Shown: in pieces, positions 1 through 11,548 of the stretch | How the letters are laid out: each line of letters opens with the position of its first letter | Position numbering within the stretch: position 1 is the stretch's first letter | Origin: Clavelina lepadiformis | Taxonomy: Eukaryota; Chordata; Ascidiacea; Aplousobranchia; Clavelinidae | NCBI RefSeq assembly: GCF_947623445.1 | Contig: NC_135241.1 | Location: forward strand, 19,160,501 to 19,224,500 | DNA: 64,000 nucleotides | Direction: 5' to 3' | Notes under the pieces: generated by a model | What the model saw: the letters and a program-made list of their open reading frames with translations, nothing else | Told to the model about the DNA's origin: nothing | Database searches by the model: none | Made by a program: the position numbers and the translations under genes

Positions 1-1241
1 TACATACCATGTACATTTGAAGTTAGCAATTTTGTGCTTGAGAGTGAAGATTTGTCATGTTATGCTCCTGTAAATTGTACATCACTGGTGTACAATACCC
101 CACAAGGGACTTGTCATATTTTTTAAAAACTTGTTTTGGTGTTTTATTCTATGCAGCCATTCATATGTATACCTGGTTAATTTTTTGGATCGAATTAACT
201 TGTGTCGCAAATTATATCTGGTTTTCAACCGGTTTGGTGCAAAACATTGACTATATTTATGTGATCCAAAATGCAAGCTTTCTATCCAGGCTTATCAAAT
301 CACACCAATATGATTAGGTGCACACTGTTATATTTTAAAACTACATTTCTGATCTTTTAGGTTATGAAAGGTATGATATTAAAAACCTGTCTGTACTTCT
401 TAGATTTGGCAATTAAAACCTTTAAATTAATCATTGTTTGTTGAAGTGGGATGCACCTCGCTATTTCAAATGGTGGTAATAAAAAAATGTTTGCGAACGA
501 AAAAATTTAGTCAGAGATTGGTGGATAGCAGGACACAATAAGATACTTTTCAGTGAAAAATGGTATGTGTGAAATAGGCTATGTAAAATACCTGTTACAA
601 TAGAAACTATTAGTGCTGTGTTATTTATGTTGCATCAGAAACATCTGGAACCTGTTAGAAACCTTGCAATTCAAGTTAAAAAAGAAGTGGTAGAGGAAAC
701 AGTTCCTGCTTTGTCAACCACTGCTCAGGTACAACTTGCAAACTACATTGCAAATAAAGTCTATAATGTTCTCCACTTGTTTTCGTTCTATAACTTTTAT
801 CTTCTCAATTTATGTAATCTGTAGGCGTTAAGGGTGAAGCTTGAAAATATTGCCGAAGTTTTAGATAACTATCAAGTGGATTCGGTCCCAGAATATTGCA
901 TCGATGATTTGCAAGTGTTGGATGGGGCATCACTTTTAAAATTATTCACAAAATATGAACTCAGTAACAATGGAGTGTCACAATACAGGTGTTTTTGGAT
1001 GCATGACATGAGTAATGTTATAAACTTTTATTGTTCTTGGTATTTTTGTTGTTTTGGTTTCTTTCACAAATTAAACGGAGTTTGTATTTCTTTGTACTTA
1101 CTCAGGTGTCAAATTTCATCACATGACTGTGACAGAGTTTATGCTGGTCATGACCAGAAAGAATGCAGAGAAGTGATGATATCACATTTGCTCGAACATG
1201 TGAAAATGTACAGAGAGAAAGCAGCAAAATGTAAATTGTAA
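1..1241 (+). CDS. Unrecognised multi-exon protein, C-terminal part (5' end outside window)
   Basis: I do not recognise this gene. Three exons join in frame: 639-728, 825-988 and 1106-1241, each with AG acceptor and GT donor, ending in TAA at 1239-1241. A further in-frame stretch at 1-69, closed by a GTAAAT donor, may be an earlier exon (weak). The visible protein starts with an acidic/basic stretch (QVKKEVVEETVPAL), continues with a likely helical segment rich in Leu/Asp/Glu (residues about 31-85), and ends in a Cys/His-rich tail with the pattern C-x6-C, a further Cys, then H-x3-H (CQISSHDC ... ISHLLEHVKMYREK). The tail could be an atypical zinc-binding module, but spacing is not that of a standard C2H2 finger. 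The stop lies only 63 bp before the ATG of the next gene on the same strand. Fusion to that gene is excluded by an in-frame TAA just before its ATG. Confidence 0.6.
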
Positions 1242-1304
1242 CTATAGAGTTTTGCAGTAAATGTATCAAGGTATTGTGTCAAACAGTGGCAATAAACAAA
1301 CATT
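1242..1304 (+). promoter_or_regulatory. 63-bp intercistronic spacer with AATAAA
   Basis: This short spacer separates the stop of the upstream gene from the ATG of the zinc-finger gene. It contains a pyrimidine/AG acceptor-like site (GAGTTTTGCAG, ending about 1256), a second AG at about 1286, and AATAAA at 1291-1296, only 8 bases before the ATG at 1305. In ascidians such spacing is typical of operons resolved by spliced-leader trans-splicing. Here that is an inference from spacing and sites only. Confidence 0.4.
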
Positions 1305-4300
1305 ATGGCAGATCCCCACTTCTACAAAAAGAAAAGACTGAAACCATGTCAGCCAATCATTGTAAAAAGTGAACCAGATTATTCTGATTATAATGATCCA
1401 GGTAACGATCTAATGGCTGTTTTCTTTTAATCAAATACACGTTTTTATCAGATATTATATATATATGTGATATAGTAGAATATTGTTGTTTGTTTAATTT
1501 CCCTTAACTCAAAGTTTGAGACAGTTCAAACTAATATAACAGGCCTTGGCATATGCCTATGTATATATATTATATGATACTGCATTGATATCATTTATGC
1601 CGATTTTGGTAATTCAAAGTAATTTACTCAGTCTGTTATGAATTGCTGGTGAATTTGCTCTACATGGTTTTCATGAAATACTGATATTTATTTACTCTAA
1701 CATTGTTAAAAAAATTTAATCATATTTTCGTGTGTAATTTGTAATTAAGAGTACATTTATAAGAGAAAAAATTATTCAAATAACAATGAACTGATTTTTT
1801 TTATAGTTGCATCCCAACCATTGCCATCAAAACAACAGAATGCTTTTGCTTCCGCAAGTCTCATGAATCCCATTATAGCAAGGTTAACGACAGAGGTATC
1901 AAGGAGTAATATAGTAGCACTCAGCGACACCACAGACTTGCCAAACATTGACATACTTCCAGATATGGAAACTGAACGTCTTTTATCCATTCCTGATCCA
2001 AAGGAGGCTCTCATGAGTGCTGTGAGCTTGAAAAGAAACCAAAACACCAGCCAGAGTAGTTTGGATGATGCAAAAAAGAAGTCAATCAACACTCGGGGCA
2101 GTAGAAAGAAGATCATACAAGAGCGCAATAGAATTTTACACCAAAGACGCCAGGAGCGTATTCGTAAACATTTTTCAAACCAGCCCAGAGTTGTAATCCG
2201 TGATGTTGTGAAATCGCGCCTACCCCTAGAGCCAAAACCTGTTGAAAATCCTTTGCCTTTGCGAAATTATAGACCTATTAGGCCAAAGCCTGTAGACGGC
2301 TCAATACCAACGCCTCCCACTTCCAATCGATATGTTGAGAAAAAAGTCCCTCCTAGAAAAAGGAAAAAGTCATTCACTCATGTGAAACAGGTGAAGGCTA
2401 AAAAGGCGCCAAGTCGACCACCCCCACCACCGTCTTCCGAGGACAGCTCTTCTAGCGAGGATGATGGATCTTCCGAGCAAGGTATGTACTTTGACTCATA
2501 TTGACATGTTGATACAGTTTGTGTTCTACTGTATATAAGAATTAGCCTTTTTACAAGTATTTATTTTCTAGCGCATTGCAATTATAATCGTTATATTTTA
2601 GAGACAGCTTGGTTGATAAACGAACAATATAAATTATTTGTTGAACTTTGCATGCTTTGAATTGGTTTAATTAATCTGTTGATGAATTCAATATTTTAAA
2701 TTGCATTAACTTTTTGTTATGTGTTCTCGGATATTCCTTCATGAGTTATGTGAGTGATTCCAATTGTGCATGTAGATACTACAGACACAGATGAGAAACC
2801 AACAGGCAAATATTCTTTCCAGCTGCCCCGCAAGAAAACTCTAATGTCATCTTTACGTAACAACAGGGAACGTAGGCTGAGAATGATGAGGGCAGTACAA
2901 GGCCCTAAAATAAAAAAGGAAAAAGTGGATGTGGCAAAAATAAATACGCAAAACAGTGATAGCACCATTAAAACTGGAGGTTATTAATGAACTATATTAT
3001 AACATAAATATTACTTACAAAAATGGTCTTTCTAGCTGGCTTGTTTAACGTTATGACCAAGATAAGAAATTTCCATTTGTACTTTTAAGTATTCTTGCAC
3101 TTTTTTTAGTTGATTTTTGGGGTTTTGATTTTAGATAATTCTGAAATTCTGCAAGTACAGCCTGCAAAACTGGAGCCAAGTACGGAGCCATCAAGCAATT
3201 GTTTACCTTCATCATTAAAAGATCGCAAGCAATTTCCTCCAAAACGTCATCTACCAAGCATTCTTAGGCGAAATAAACCTAAGCCTTTGCATAAAAATGA
3301 CAATATTGCAAGCATTCAAATAAAAGAATGCATGTCTTTGGCTACAGAAGAAATAATGTAAGGGTTCTGTCATACATTTTTGTTAGTGTTCAATTTTTCC
3401 TGGCTAAAGGTCTGTATAATATGTATTATATGTTATATTATATAATACTGTACATAGTTTTTAATTGACTGATGCGATCTGATAGGTCAACAAAAGGTGG
3501 CAATGACAGTTCATCAGTGGATGAAATAGTTGACGTGGTATCCAAATCTTCTCCAAAGCCATCACCATCATTACCCATAAGTCCTAATGAAAATGATTCA
3601 GATAGCACGTCATCTGAAGACATTGGCAGGTTTGTGGCAATGTTAACCTCACTGTGTTTATTCCATTTGAATATGTTTCTGTGTGAAGGAATTCTGATCT
3701 TTCAGAATTGTTCTAAATGTCTGCTACTAAATTTATTTTTCATCTAGCAATGTTAAAAGTGACAAAGGAATTGCAAAAGTCATGTGAATGATAAATAATT
3801 TTTGTTTTTGGCTTTGCTTCACACGCTTTAAGTTATAAAATTGAATATCAATAATGAACTACATCCACAAGTGCCAGTATTTGTTTCAGTGACAGTTCTT
3901 GTTGGTCCGATAAAGAGGATCCAATGGAAGTTAACCAGAAGTCATTTGTTTCAACAAGCAAAAAAAAATCTCCAAGGAAGCAGGTAAAACATGAAAACAA
4001 TGGAAGAATTTATTTTGCTAATAAAATGTTGTTTGGACTTTTTGATTGTTCGGTATGTGTCTTCTTTCAGCACCTCACTGTGAAGGAAGACAAACTATTT
4101 GGGAAACCAACTTTGCGTGACATTTTAGAGGCCATAGACAATGATCATTGCTACACTGTGAAGAGAGTATGTTATAGTTCTGTTTAATATGTTAATATGT
4201 TTGATATATGTTCAAATTGAAAGTTTTGTTTTACTTAATAAATATCAGGAGATGGCTGTTGATCCTAAAGGTTTCATAAAGCTAATGACACCAAAGAATT

Positions 4301-6409
4301 CAGAGTCAAGCCAGTAAGTGTTGTGTTTGTGACACTTCAGTGTCACCGAGTTCATATTTTTTAAATTATTTTAAAGGTGATGTCCCATACAAAACTTGTA
4401 AATTGTTGACTCAATATTCTGGCAATGAATTGTTTATAAAATATATTAAAGTTTTAGAAAATTCAACCATGATTTTATTAACAGTTTGTTTTAACTTAAC
4501 ATTTGCAGAGTGGTATCTCAAGGCAAGCAGCAGATAAAAGTCCATACCCACAAACAGAAATCTGACGAATTTAAACTGAACGGTCCAAGTAGTAGAAAAA
4601 TAGAACCGGCAACAGATCCAAAAATAAAGGTATGGTATTGCATTACAATGTGTTTCTGTCTTTAAGAACATGGCAAGTATAAAGTTGTGGTCATCTAAAG
4701 GTAAATGGACACAGTTAAAAGCTTGCCGACATTAATTTAGTTAATGTACCTTGACGTGCAACGTAGTAAAGCTACCTTCTACTTGCAACCAAGGTGTAAC
4801 TACAAATGCTATTTGTAAATAACAGCAGTTAATAACACAGATATAAAATTTATCAATTTAAATATAATTAATACATTAACAATAATAATTGATAATGCAA
4901 CCATGTTGTTATTGTCTTGCTTTGTTTGCATGTGGCATCAATACAAATTTAAAATACACTATACACATTGGTCTTATTTGATCGGGTCAAAGGTCATTCG
5001 GCCAATGACCTGAAGTGATGAGAAAACCCTCCCGAGTCAATTGAACTTGACACTGAGTGGTAATGGAGATATGATGAATCTCGGACGGATATATGAATGT
5101 GCATAATTGCTACTCGTGATTTGAAGACTCACAGCGATTCTGATCTCCTTAAAATCTATAGAAAGTCACTTTCAAACAAGACTTTTTGTTGTACACTACT
5201 GTCTATTGCAATGTCCATTATGCGCATCAATGTACATCATTCATCGTAATGGTTTCACTTGAATTGTAGTCCTTTTAATTGTTAGGCAAGGGCACTACAG
5301 TTGATAGCTGAGTTGCGGCACAGAAAACCAAAAGAAGTAATGGTGTGCACCGAGAGGATGATTGAAGATGGAGAATCGGCTTTTATCGTGCAAGATTTCT
5401 ATACCTGTGAAATCTGCGGGAAAAGATTTACAGCACCAAACTCTCTCTATGGCCACTACCGGGGACATGCAGGTATATTTTTTGTTATATGTACCAGGTA
5501 ATTGAAAGTTGTCTTAACTTCATTCGATCAAGAAATATTGGCTGTTTATCTTGAATTTCCAGGTATCAAACCGTACAAATGCCACGTCTGTGGTCAAACT
5601 TTCACTCGATCTCACAGCTTGAACTACCATGCAATGATTCATACGAACAGTGCAAGATTTGAGTGTTCTTACTGTGGAAGGAAGTTTCGCCACCCTACTC
5701 ATTACAAGGTATATTCTTTTTTCTCAATGTTTTGTAAGCTTGGTAAAAACCGATCTTACATACCAGAACAAGTTTTAATTGCTGAGGTTCATGTGCACTT
5801 AACATAGAGCGTCAGAGCTATCTCAGCAAAACAACCGGATATTAAATACCTAGCTTTCAGAAAAGCTGTACGCCAGCAAGACACAGCCCAGAATCCAAGC
5901 CAACCTCAGCCATATCAGAGTACAATTGTTAAGAAATTTGAACAGTTTAGCAAGTTCTTGGTAAAAGAAAAGCACAAGCAGCTGTGTAATGGTAAGGGTT
6001 TAGACACTTCGTTTGTAATACAGTAGAAGCCACTTAATGTGACCATTAGGGAACCGAACAATTTTGGTCATAATACCCGAAACCTAGAAAATCCGGAATC
6101 ATGTTAAAATGGTCATAAAAAGTGGCTGATCATATCCAATATCTAAGGTTATGAAGCAGGACTTCGATTGTATTGTTTAACCGTAAGAATTTTGATTATT
6201 TACCTTATGTATTATTACAGGAACACCTTCATCGACATACTGGGGAGGAGCCTTATCATTGCACAGACTGTCCTCGTCGTTTTAAGACTCGCAATACTTT
6301 CCGTCGTCACATGATCGCAAAACATAACAAAAAAATTACCCCAACGTTTGGACTTCCACTCAATTCAAGAATTGTGAAAACTATGCCTGCGTTTACAACA
6401 ACTCTTTAA
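1305..6409 (+). CDS. C2H2 zinc-finger protein with four C-terminal fingers
   Basis: Twelve exons keep the frame throughout and give about 746 residues: 1305-1401, 1807-2481, 2776-2979, 3135-3357, 3486-3629, 3890-3983, 4071-4166, 4249-4313, 4509-4629, 5286-5472, 5563-5708, 6221-6409. The first ~560 residues are low-complexity and charged: a sumoylation-like IVKSEPD near the start, a Pro-rich/Ser-Glu acidic patch (PPPPPSSEDSSSSEDDGS, about residues 245-260), and a compact segment RDILEAIDNDHCYTVKR. Four C2H2 fingers follow at the C-terminus: CEICGKRF...HYRGH, CHVCGQTF...HAMIH, CSYCGRKF...HLHRH (split across the last intron) and CTDCPRRF...HMIAKH, with linkers of the TGEEPY type. This points to a nuclear DNA-binding regulator; the exact family was not identified. 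The ATG is the first in frame after an upstream in-frame TAA. Confidence 0.8.
5808..6026 (+). other. Candidate alternative terminal exon inside the last zinc-finger intron
   Basis: Within the intron that splits finger 3, an open frame begins right after an AG (5806-5807) in the phase left by the preceding exon (ends 5708, phase 0) and runs 72 codons to a TAG at 6024-6026. Its sequence is lysine/glutamine rich and coding-like (for example KFEQFSKFLVKEKHKQL). A GTAAGG donor at 5992 would make a 184-bp cassette, which is not a multiple of three, so inclusion would shift the frame and remove finger 4. It may be an alternative 3' end or chance. Confidence 0.3.
6028..6127. mobile_element. Short inverted-repeat element (pogo/Tigger-like MITE remnant)
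   Basis: Imperfect inverted arms AGCCACTTAATGTGACCATT (6028-6047) and its near reverse complement at 6108-6127 flank a ~60-bp core. The 5' side reads TACAGTAGAAGCC, similar in form to TA-flanked pogo-type termini. It sits in an intron of the zinc-finger gene. Too short to encode anything. Confidence 0.4.
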
Positions 6410-6729
6410 TTGGACAGCTTACACTTATTGCGGTGCTTTATTTTTTCACTTCTCATCAACTTCGTCAATCAAATGACAATCAATCAAAAGTCCTTTTGAA
6501 TCAAATCACTGTTTGCTTTACCCATAAAATGTTGAAATGATCACATTTATTTGATTTATTGCTACAAAGTTTTTGTTGTGTCAAGGATTTGCACTTGATG
6601 TTTTTGTACCTCAGCCTAGAATATGAGTAACTTGTGTGCGATTCTGTTATTCAGACAAACTGTCCACTATGTATGTTTAATGTCTATATGTGTTTTTTAT
6701 TTTTCACGTAGTGCAAAGCACGAAGTGTG

Positions 6730-6735
6730 AATAAA
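6730..6735 (+). terminator. Polyadenylation signal of the zinc-finger gene
   Basis: AATAAA, repeated within GAATAAATAAAACAAAATAAAC, lies about 320 bp after the zinc-finger stop codon and about 160 bp before the tail of the convergent WDR83 gene. Confidence 0.5.
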
Positions 6736-6894
6736 TAAAACAAAATAAACACATTCGGTAGTGTTTAAGGTCTAGCAGACAGCACTTTAATGTATTAAAA
6801 TTGTGCAGTTAGTGGTATAGAATGGTAAAACCCAGATAACATCTTCTCTTGATGTTGCAGAAACACGAAAATGCTTGTTGTATGAACTAAAAGC

Positions 6895-8771
6895 TCAGCC
6901 GATGTCATCCGGTGGTTCATAATTTTCATCAGTGAAAAAGTAAATTTTATCCTCACAAGCAGCAATCATCAGGTTTTCTTCAGGATGCAAGGTCAGAGAA
7001 TGTATCACTTTGTTTGGTCGAACAGCTACACGTTTCGTTATAGTTCCTTCAACTAAATCCCAAATGTAAATCAGACCATCTTCAGAACCACTTAATACAT
7101 GGTCATCTTTATAGTTCAACCCACATTCAATCATGTATTTACTGTTCTTGTGTCCAGTGTATTCACCTACAAGAAAAAGATTTAAAAATTGCTTTATCTT
7201 GTGTCTTAATGTACTATTGCCACACAAATACTGTTTAACCTACCAAGCATTTCTCCAGTTGTCACATCAAGTAACCTCAAAGTGTTATCATGTGCAGAGC
7301 TTAAAATACATTGGCCATCTTTTGAAAACTTTGCACTGGTGACTGCTGATCCAATGAAGTCAGAAAACATGGTTCCTACACGCAGGTCATATCTGCGAAC
7401 TTTTCCATCAATACTACTAGTAAGTATTTCGTGATCAGTCACCTAAATGGTTATGAATGTTACTCATTTGTTGGCATTTTCACAGCAGCACGGCTTTATG
7501 TTAACCATGCGTTAATCAGACTTTATTTTACCTGCAACGAACTTATGCTGTCTTTAGCTTCATCCAAGATCTGTATCGGAGATGACTTGCGTGATCGACA
7601 GTCCCAAGCTCGAACGGAAGAATCAACTGACCCAGACAAAATGACTGTTGATTCTTCATTGAATTCAACACAGTTAATTCTACCAGCATGTCCTCGAAAT
7701 CGTCGTATGATCTTGGGAAAAATTTGTAGTTGACATTAAAATTTGCTTGGTATGCCTGCCAAAATCAACTTTTTTCAAAAGGTTTCTCCTACTTGGCCAC
7801 TTCCAACATCCCAGTAGATGACTGTTTTGTCAGATCCACAGGATGCCAGCTGTGAGTTGTCATTTGAACCAGCTACATCTAAAACGTCGTATCCATGTCC
7901 CGTATATTTCTTTATCAACATTTGCTTCTTTGGATTCCACAGTTTGATTGTTTTATCATTGCCACAGGTTAAACAGTAATTTCCATCAACTGACAAAAAG
8001 GATTATGATTGTTTGATAAACAAAGTATACTTAGTGCTGGGGGAGCTGCGACAGCTTGCCAAGGGTGCTGGAAAATTTTTGTACTTAGTTTTGTATTTAC
8101 CACACAAATCGTGGTTTATAAGAAAAGATATGTTACATAATAAAATGACTGCAGATCATGTTGAACAGAGTTAATATACTTTTTCGTAAAAAAGACAATC
8201 ACTTTATGTGCGTTTATGAAAGCAATTCCACAATAGTTGGGAAATTTAAAGTGCCAATAAACTTTGGGTTGACTAGGGTGTTGTGAGCACACATAAGTTT
8301 TCAAAGAGCACAGAGAAAAAAAAGTTTTGGTAACTGCTCGTATGTCCTTTAAAAGTAGTTCACAACCTGAAGTCTACGAAGGTGGTCTGTTAGTTATACT
8401 TAAATTCCTTACAAATGGCCTATTAAGTAACAATTTTCTAGTCGGGGGGGGGGGGGGGGGGTCTACGAGAAAGGAATTATTGCAGCTAGAGATCCATAGG
8501 TAAAAAAAATTTCAGAACCACAGGCCTATAACTTACAATTATATCGCACGGCTCTGACAGCTCCCTGTTTGCAATCTATGGTGTACACCAATTGTTCTGG
8601 TAGTAAAGTCTTTTTTGTTGTATCATTCTTGTCAGTGCTTTCCTCTGCAAAACATTGAATGGAGATATATCATACAATGAAGTTATACCAAAATATTCTT
8701 CAGTATGAATATAGAAAACAGCAGTACTGGTAATTGATACCTTTGGAAGATGGCTTGTTATGTGGAAACAT
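6895..8771 (-). CDS. wdr83: WD-repeat protein 83 (MORG1, MAPK organizer 1)
   Basis: Six exons on minus give exactly 328 residues: 8771-8741, 8644-8537, 7989-7793, 7711-7532, 7442-7244, 7166-6895. The human protein has about 315. WD40 repeats cover nearly the whole length; recognisable stretches include DGNYCLTCGNDKTIKLWNP, GHGYDVLDVAGS, FRGHAGRINCVEFNE, VDSSVRAWDCRS, VTDHEILTSSIDGKVRRYDL and SEDGLIYIWDLVEGT, which match the WDR83 family in order. It should form a seven-bladed propeller. In vertebrates WDR83 scaffolds ERK-pathway kinases, binds the HIF prolyl hydroxylase PHD3 and co-purifies with spliceosomes. The start is a short first exon (MFPHNKPSSK) whose phase fits the next exon. One donor (CAA|GTAGGA at 7793) is weak but the junction restores the family sequence. 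Convergent with the zinc-finger gene. Confidence 0.93.
8444..8461. repeat. 18-base G homopolymer
   Basis: An uninterrupted run of 18 G within the second WDR83 intron (C-run in the transcript). Such runs can form quadruplexes on the G strand and are prone to length errors in assembly. Confidence 0.9.
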
Positions 8772-8894
8772 AGCAAATTAATTGCAGAGAGTTTTTAAGT
8801 CATATCACCTAAATAACATGTCTTAATACTTTGAAATGTAAAAATTTCAATTTAAAAAAAAAAGACCAAAACATTAACAGTTAAATAGTTACAC

Positions 8895-9778
8895 CAGTGG
8901 TCGGCAAACTGTGGGCCACGACCCAAATGTATCCTGTAATCAAGTAAATGTGGGCTGAGTGATAGTTTCAGTGTTTTTATTCTAGTAGCCTGGTTAACTT
9001 GGAGCGCCACCAATCCACTTCTTGACGTTTTTTCCATCTTAAGTAAAGGTTAACTACAGCTATAAAGGCAAACATCTGGAAAACACAACCAGTAACCTCC
9101 AACTCACATAGTGTTAATTCTTACGTCATATTGAGAATGCGAGCCTGTTTTTATTTACAACGCTAATCCTTCACTACCCTACCACTTATTTTTACCAACT
9201 ATGACTTAACAATAGCTGAATAATCCACAGTGAGTGTTCGAAGGATATCTAAGTGATACTTCAGTCAGTTAACAGTTACATACAGATGTTCAAGATTTAT
9301 ATTATCAATAACAATGAAACGATAAGTTCTGAAAAAACATGAAACCTGAATTTAATTTCATATCTCATAATTAAGATGTTAAATTTAGGGAAGTTAGACC
9401 TGACTGATATTGTCAGCTGGTGCGATTCCAACCCACGCTCACACAAACTAACGTACGTTTTAGTTTCAAGGCTATAGTACATCCGACCATTGGTGACGCG
9501 AATGTATTTTCATTTGTTAACTGTCTGTTAATTGCACGCTACTGTATATTGCTAAATCCTATTGAAAGCACAAAACTAGATTAAAAGTTAATTGAAGTTA
9601 ACCTAATAGCTTCAACAAACAATGTATGCTGCAAAAAAGAGAAAAGCACATTGAAATTATTAGTTAGCTAGTAATATTTACTGCATTAGGCTAAGTATAT
9701 TTCAAACGTGATGTTGGACCTTCACTTACAAATGAAGTGAAAATTCGGGCCATCGTAATAAAAGTTTGCCGACCACTG
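8895..9778. mobile_element. Non-autonomous hAT-like DNA transposon
   Basis: Termini CAGTGGTCGGCAAACT (8895-8910) and its exact reverse complement AGTTTGCCGACCACTG (9763-9778) bound an 884-bp element. The flanks AGTTACAC and AACTACAC match at 6 of 8 positions, as expected for an old 8-bp hAT target duplication. CAGTGGTnnnCAAACT ends are typical of hAT elements. No transposase frame is present. It lies between the WDR83 and ATP23 genes. Confidence 0.8.
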
Positions 9779-9981
9779 AACTACACAGTGTTAAGAACAT
9801 TTTTATGAAAAAACCATCGAAAATCCATCATACATCAGCCAAGTATTAAAATACCAACTCAACCAACCAAACACCTCTATATTGCACTCCATTTAACACA
9901 GCGAAAAACTCAATTTACAACAAACTCAATAAGAAATGTTGAACAATACAACAATGTTGAAGTTGAACAATAATAATGAAT

Positions 9982-10641
9982 TTAAACTTTGTATCTATGT
10001 CTGTTAAGATAAGCTTTGTATGACAATTCGGCCTGCTTTTTTGTTAATGGAATCCTATCAAATGGAGAGAAATCATTGTAGCAGGAGTAGAAAACTTCAT
10101 TTAAGAGATCATATGACTGGTCAAGGCTCCAGGCTGGAAAAAGCGCACGAAAAGACCTCAGAGCAGCCTTTCGAACACATGTTTTGTGATAGGATTGAAC
10201 AGCATTCAATGTAGATTCAATTACGTTTGAACCATACGTGCACTGTCCACTCAGTGACGCTGCTCGTATTTCACTGCACATTAAATGTTTTGGATTTGTA
10301 TAAAAATCAACATTTGCTCTGCAATGGTCAAACGCATGGACAAGCTCATGGCTGAGAAGGGACTCCATTTGAGCAAATTTGTCAAAGTCCAAGTACACAT
10401 CATCAAATTTATTTTGGCACAACACAACCTGATTATTTTCCGAATCAAATCCCCCAAATATGTTGAAGTTCGAATGACAATCTTCAATGCAAATGTGCTT
10501 ATATGGATTTACTTTGCAACCAGCATCGGACATTGCTTCAATTAAAGTTCCTACAAATGGAGATTTGTGCTTTAAAGAAAGTATTTTGTTCACCATCTCT
10601 CTTGTTTTTCCAGTTTTGTCTTTCACATTTTCATGACGCAT
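9982..10641 (-). CDS. atp23: Mitochondrial inner-membrane protease ATP23 homologue
   Basis: One intronless frame encodes 219 residues of the ATP23 (peptidase M76) family; human ATP23 has about 246. The zinc-metallopeptidase motif HELVHAFDH lies near residue 98, followed by CRANVDFYTN, CSEIRAASLSGQC and a Cys-rich C-terminal part (KTCVRKAALRS, EVFYSCYNDFSPF) in the family order. In yeast ATP23 processes the Atp6 precursor and aids F0 assembly in the intermembrane space; conserved cysteines are oxidised on import. I chose the ATG at 10641, but the frame stays open upstream (about 30 codons) without another ATG, so a spliced upstream start is possible. Head-to-head with CEP128, about 0.9 kb apart. 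Confidence 0.93.
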   Translation of the reverse strand: MRHENVKDKTGKTREMVNKILSLKHKSPFVGTLIEAMSDAGCKVNPYKHICIEDCHSNFNIFGGFDSENNQVVLCQNKFDDVYLDFDKFAQMESLLSHELVHAFDHCRANVDFYTNPKHLMCSEIRAASLSGQCTYGSNVIESTLNAVQSYHKTCVRKAALRSFRALFPAWSLDQSYDLLNEVFYSCYNDFSPFDRIPLTKKQAELSYKAYLNRHRYKV

Positions 10642-11548
10642 ACTGCCTTCACCGGTGCTTGGCTTATGTGGCCTCTGACTCTGAATCTGAATGTTGCCTG
10701 AATTAATTTTCTTCTGGTATTTACTGTTAGAAGTTAGCCAACTGATTACTACAGGATATAGCCGCTATATGGACGAATTCTGAACAAATGAATGAAGATA
10801 TTAACCATTAACAACCACAAACTGCCGCAAAATAACATTGTTTTCAAAATTGGTAGAGTCAAAAGCTCAAAGAATAAAAATTACATTAGAAGAGAAAAGT
10901 ATTTTTGCAGATAGCTTAGCAACAGAATTATTCAATACGAACTTCAAAATATAATTTTTTATTCAATTATTGTTAAAACAGTTTAAATAATTTTCGAAAA
11001 TGAGCGGATTTATTTGTTTATAAATTTTCATCATTTCTGGATTGCATAACAAACACTTTTGAAACAGCGTGTTTTAATAAATGCAGTTGGACAAACAAAA
11101 CAGCGGTGATTTTAAAACTTGTAAGCTGTTTGACCTGTATGTCTCTTATAATTTGTGGTCAAACTGACAGAAAATGGATATGAAAATCTTGCTACTTGAT
11201 TATAAGTTGTATATAGATAGCAACTTGGCACAAAGAAGTTTGTTAAGTTTTTTGGGTGCTGTGTAAAATCGCAATGCTGTTTAGCAGTAAGTGGTAGGTT
11301 AGCCTGTTCTGTTGCCAGGTGGTATCGTAGTGTTTGTGTATGGACTTTAGATCATAGATTTTGGTTAGTTATGTTAAGGTTTCATGTTTTTTTGTAGGTA
11401 CTAGCCTTTTTAATGCCAATGTTATTTCACTTATTACAGCTAACCATACTAAACCATAGGATTAGGTTATTTGCAAATTAGAAATAAGTCAGCCAACAGT
11501 GTATGCAAGAATTATAAATTTTGAATGTAGTTATCAGTTACTGATAAA
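10642..11548. promoter_or_regulatory. Shared upstream region of divergent ATP23 and CEP128
   Basis: About 900 bp between two divergent genes; it must hold both promoters and 5' UTRs. It is AT-rich. I see no clear TATA box, repeat or other coding signal. Confidence 0.4.

Noticed and set aside
1772-2128. 118-codon frame on minus opposite zinc-finger exon 2
   Set aside because: Lies entirely opposite a well-supported coding exon and shows no domain; a shadow frame.
10020-10706. Plus-strand frames opposite ATP23
   Set aside because: Antisense to a conserved single-exon protease gene; translations are featureless.
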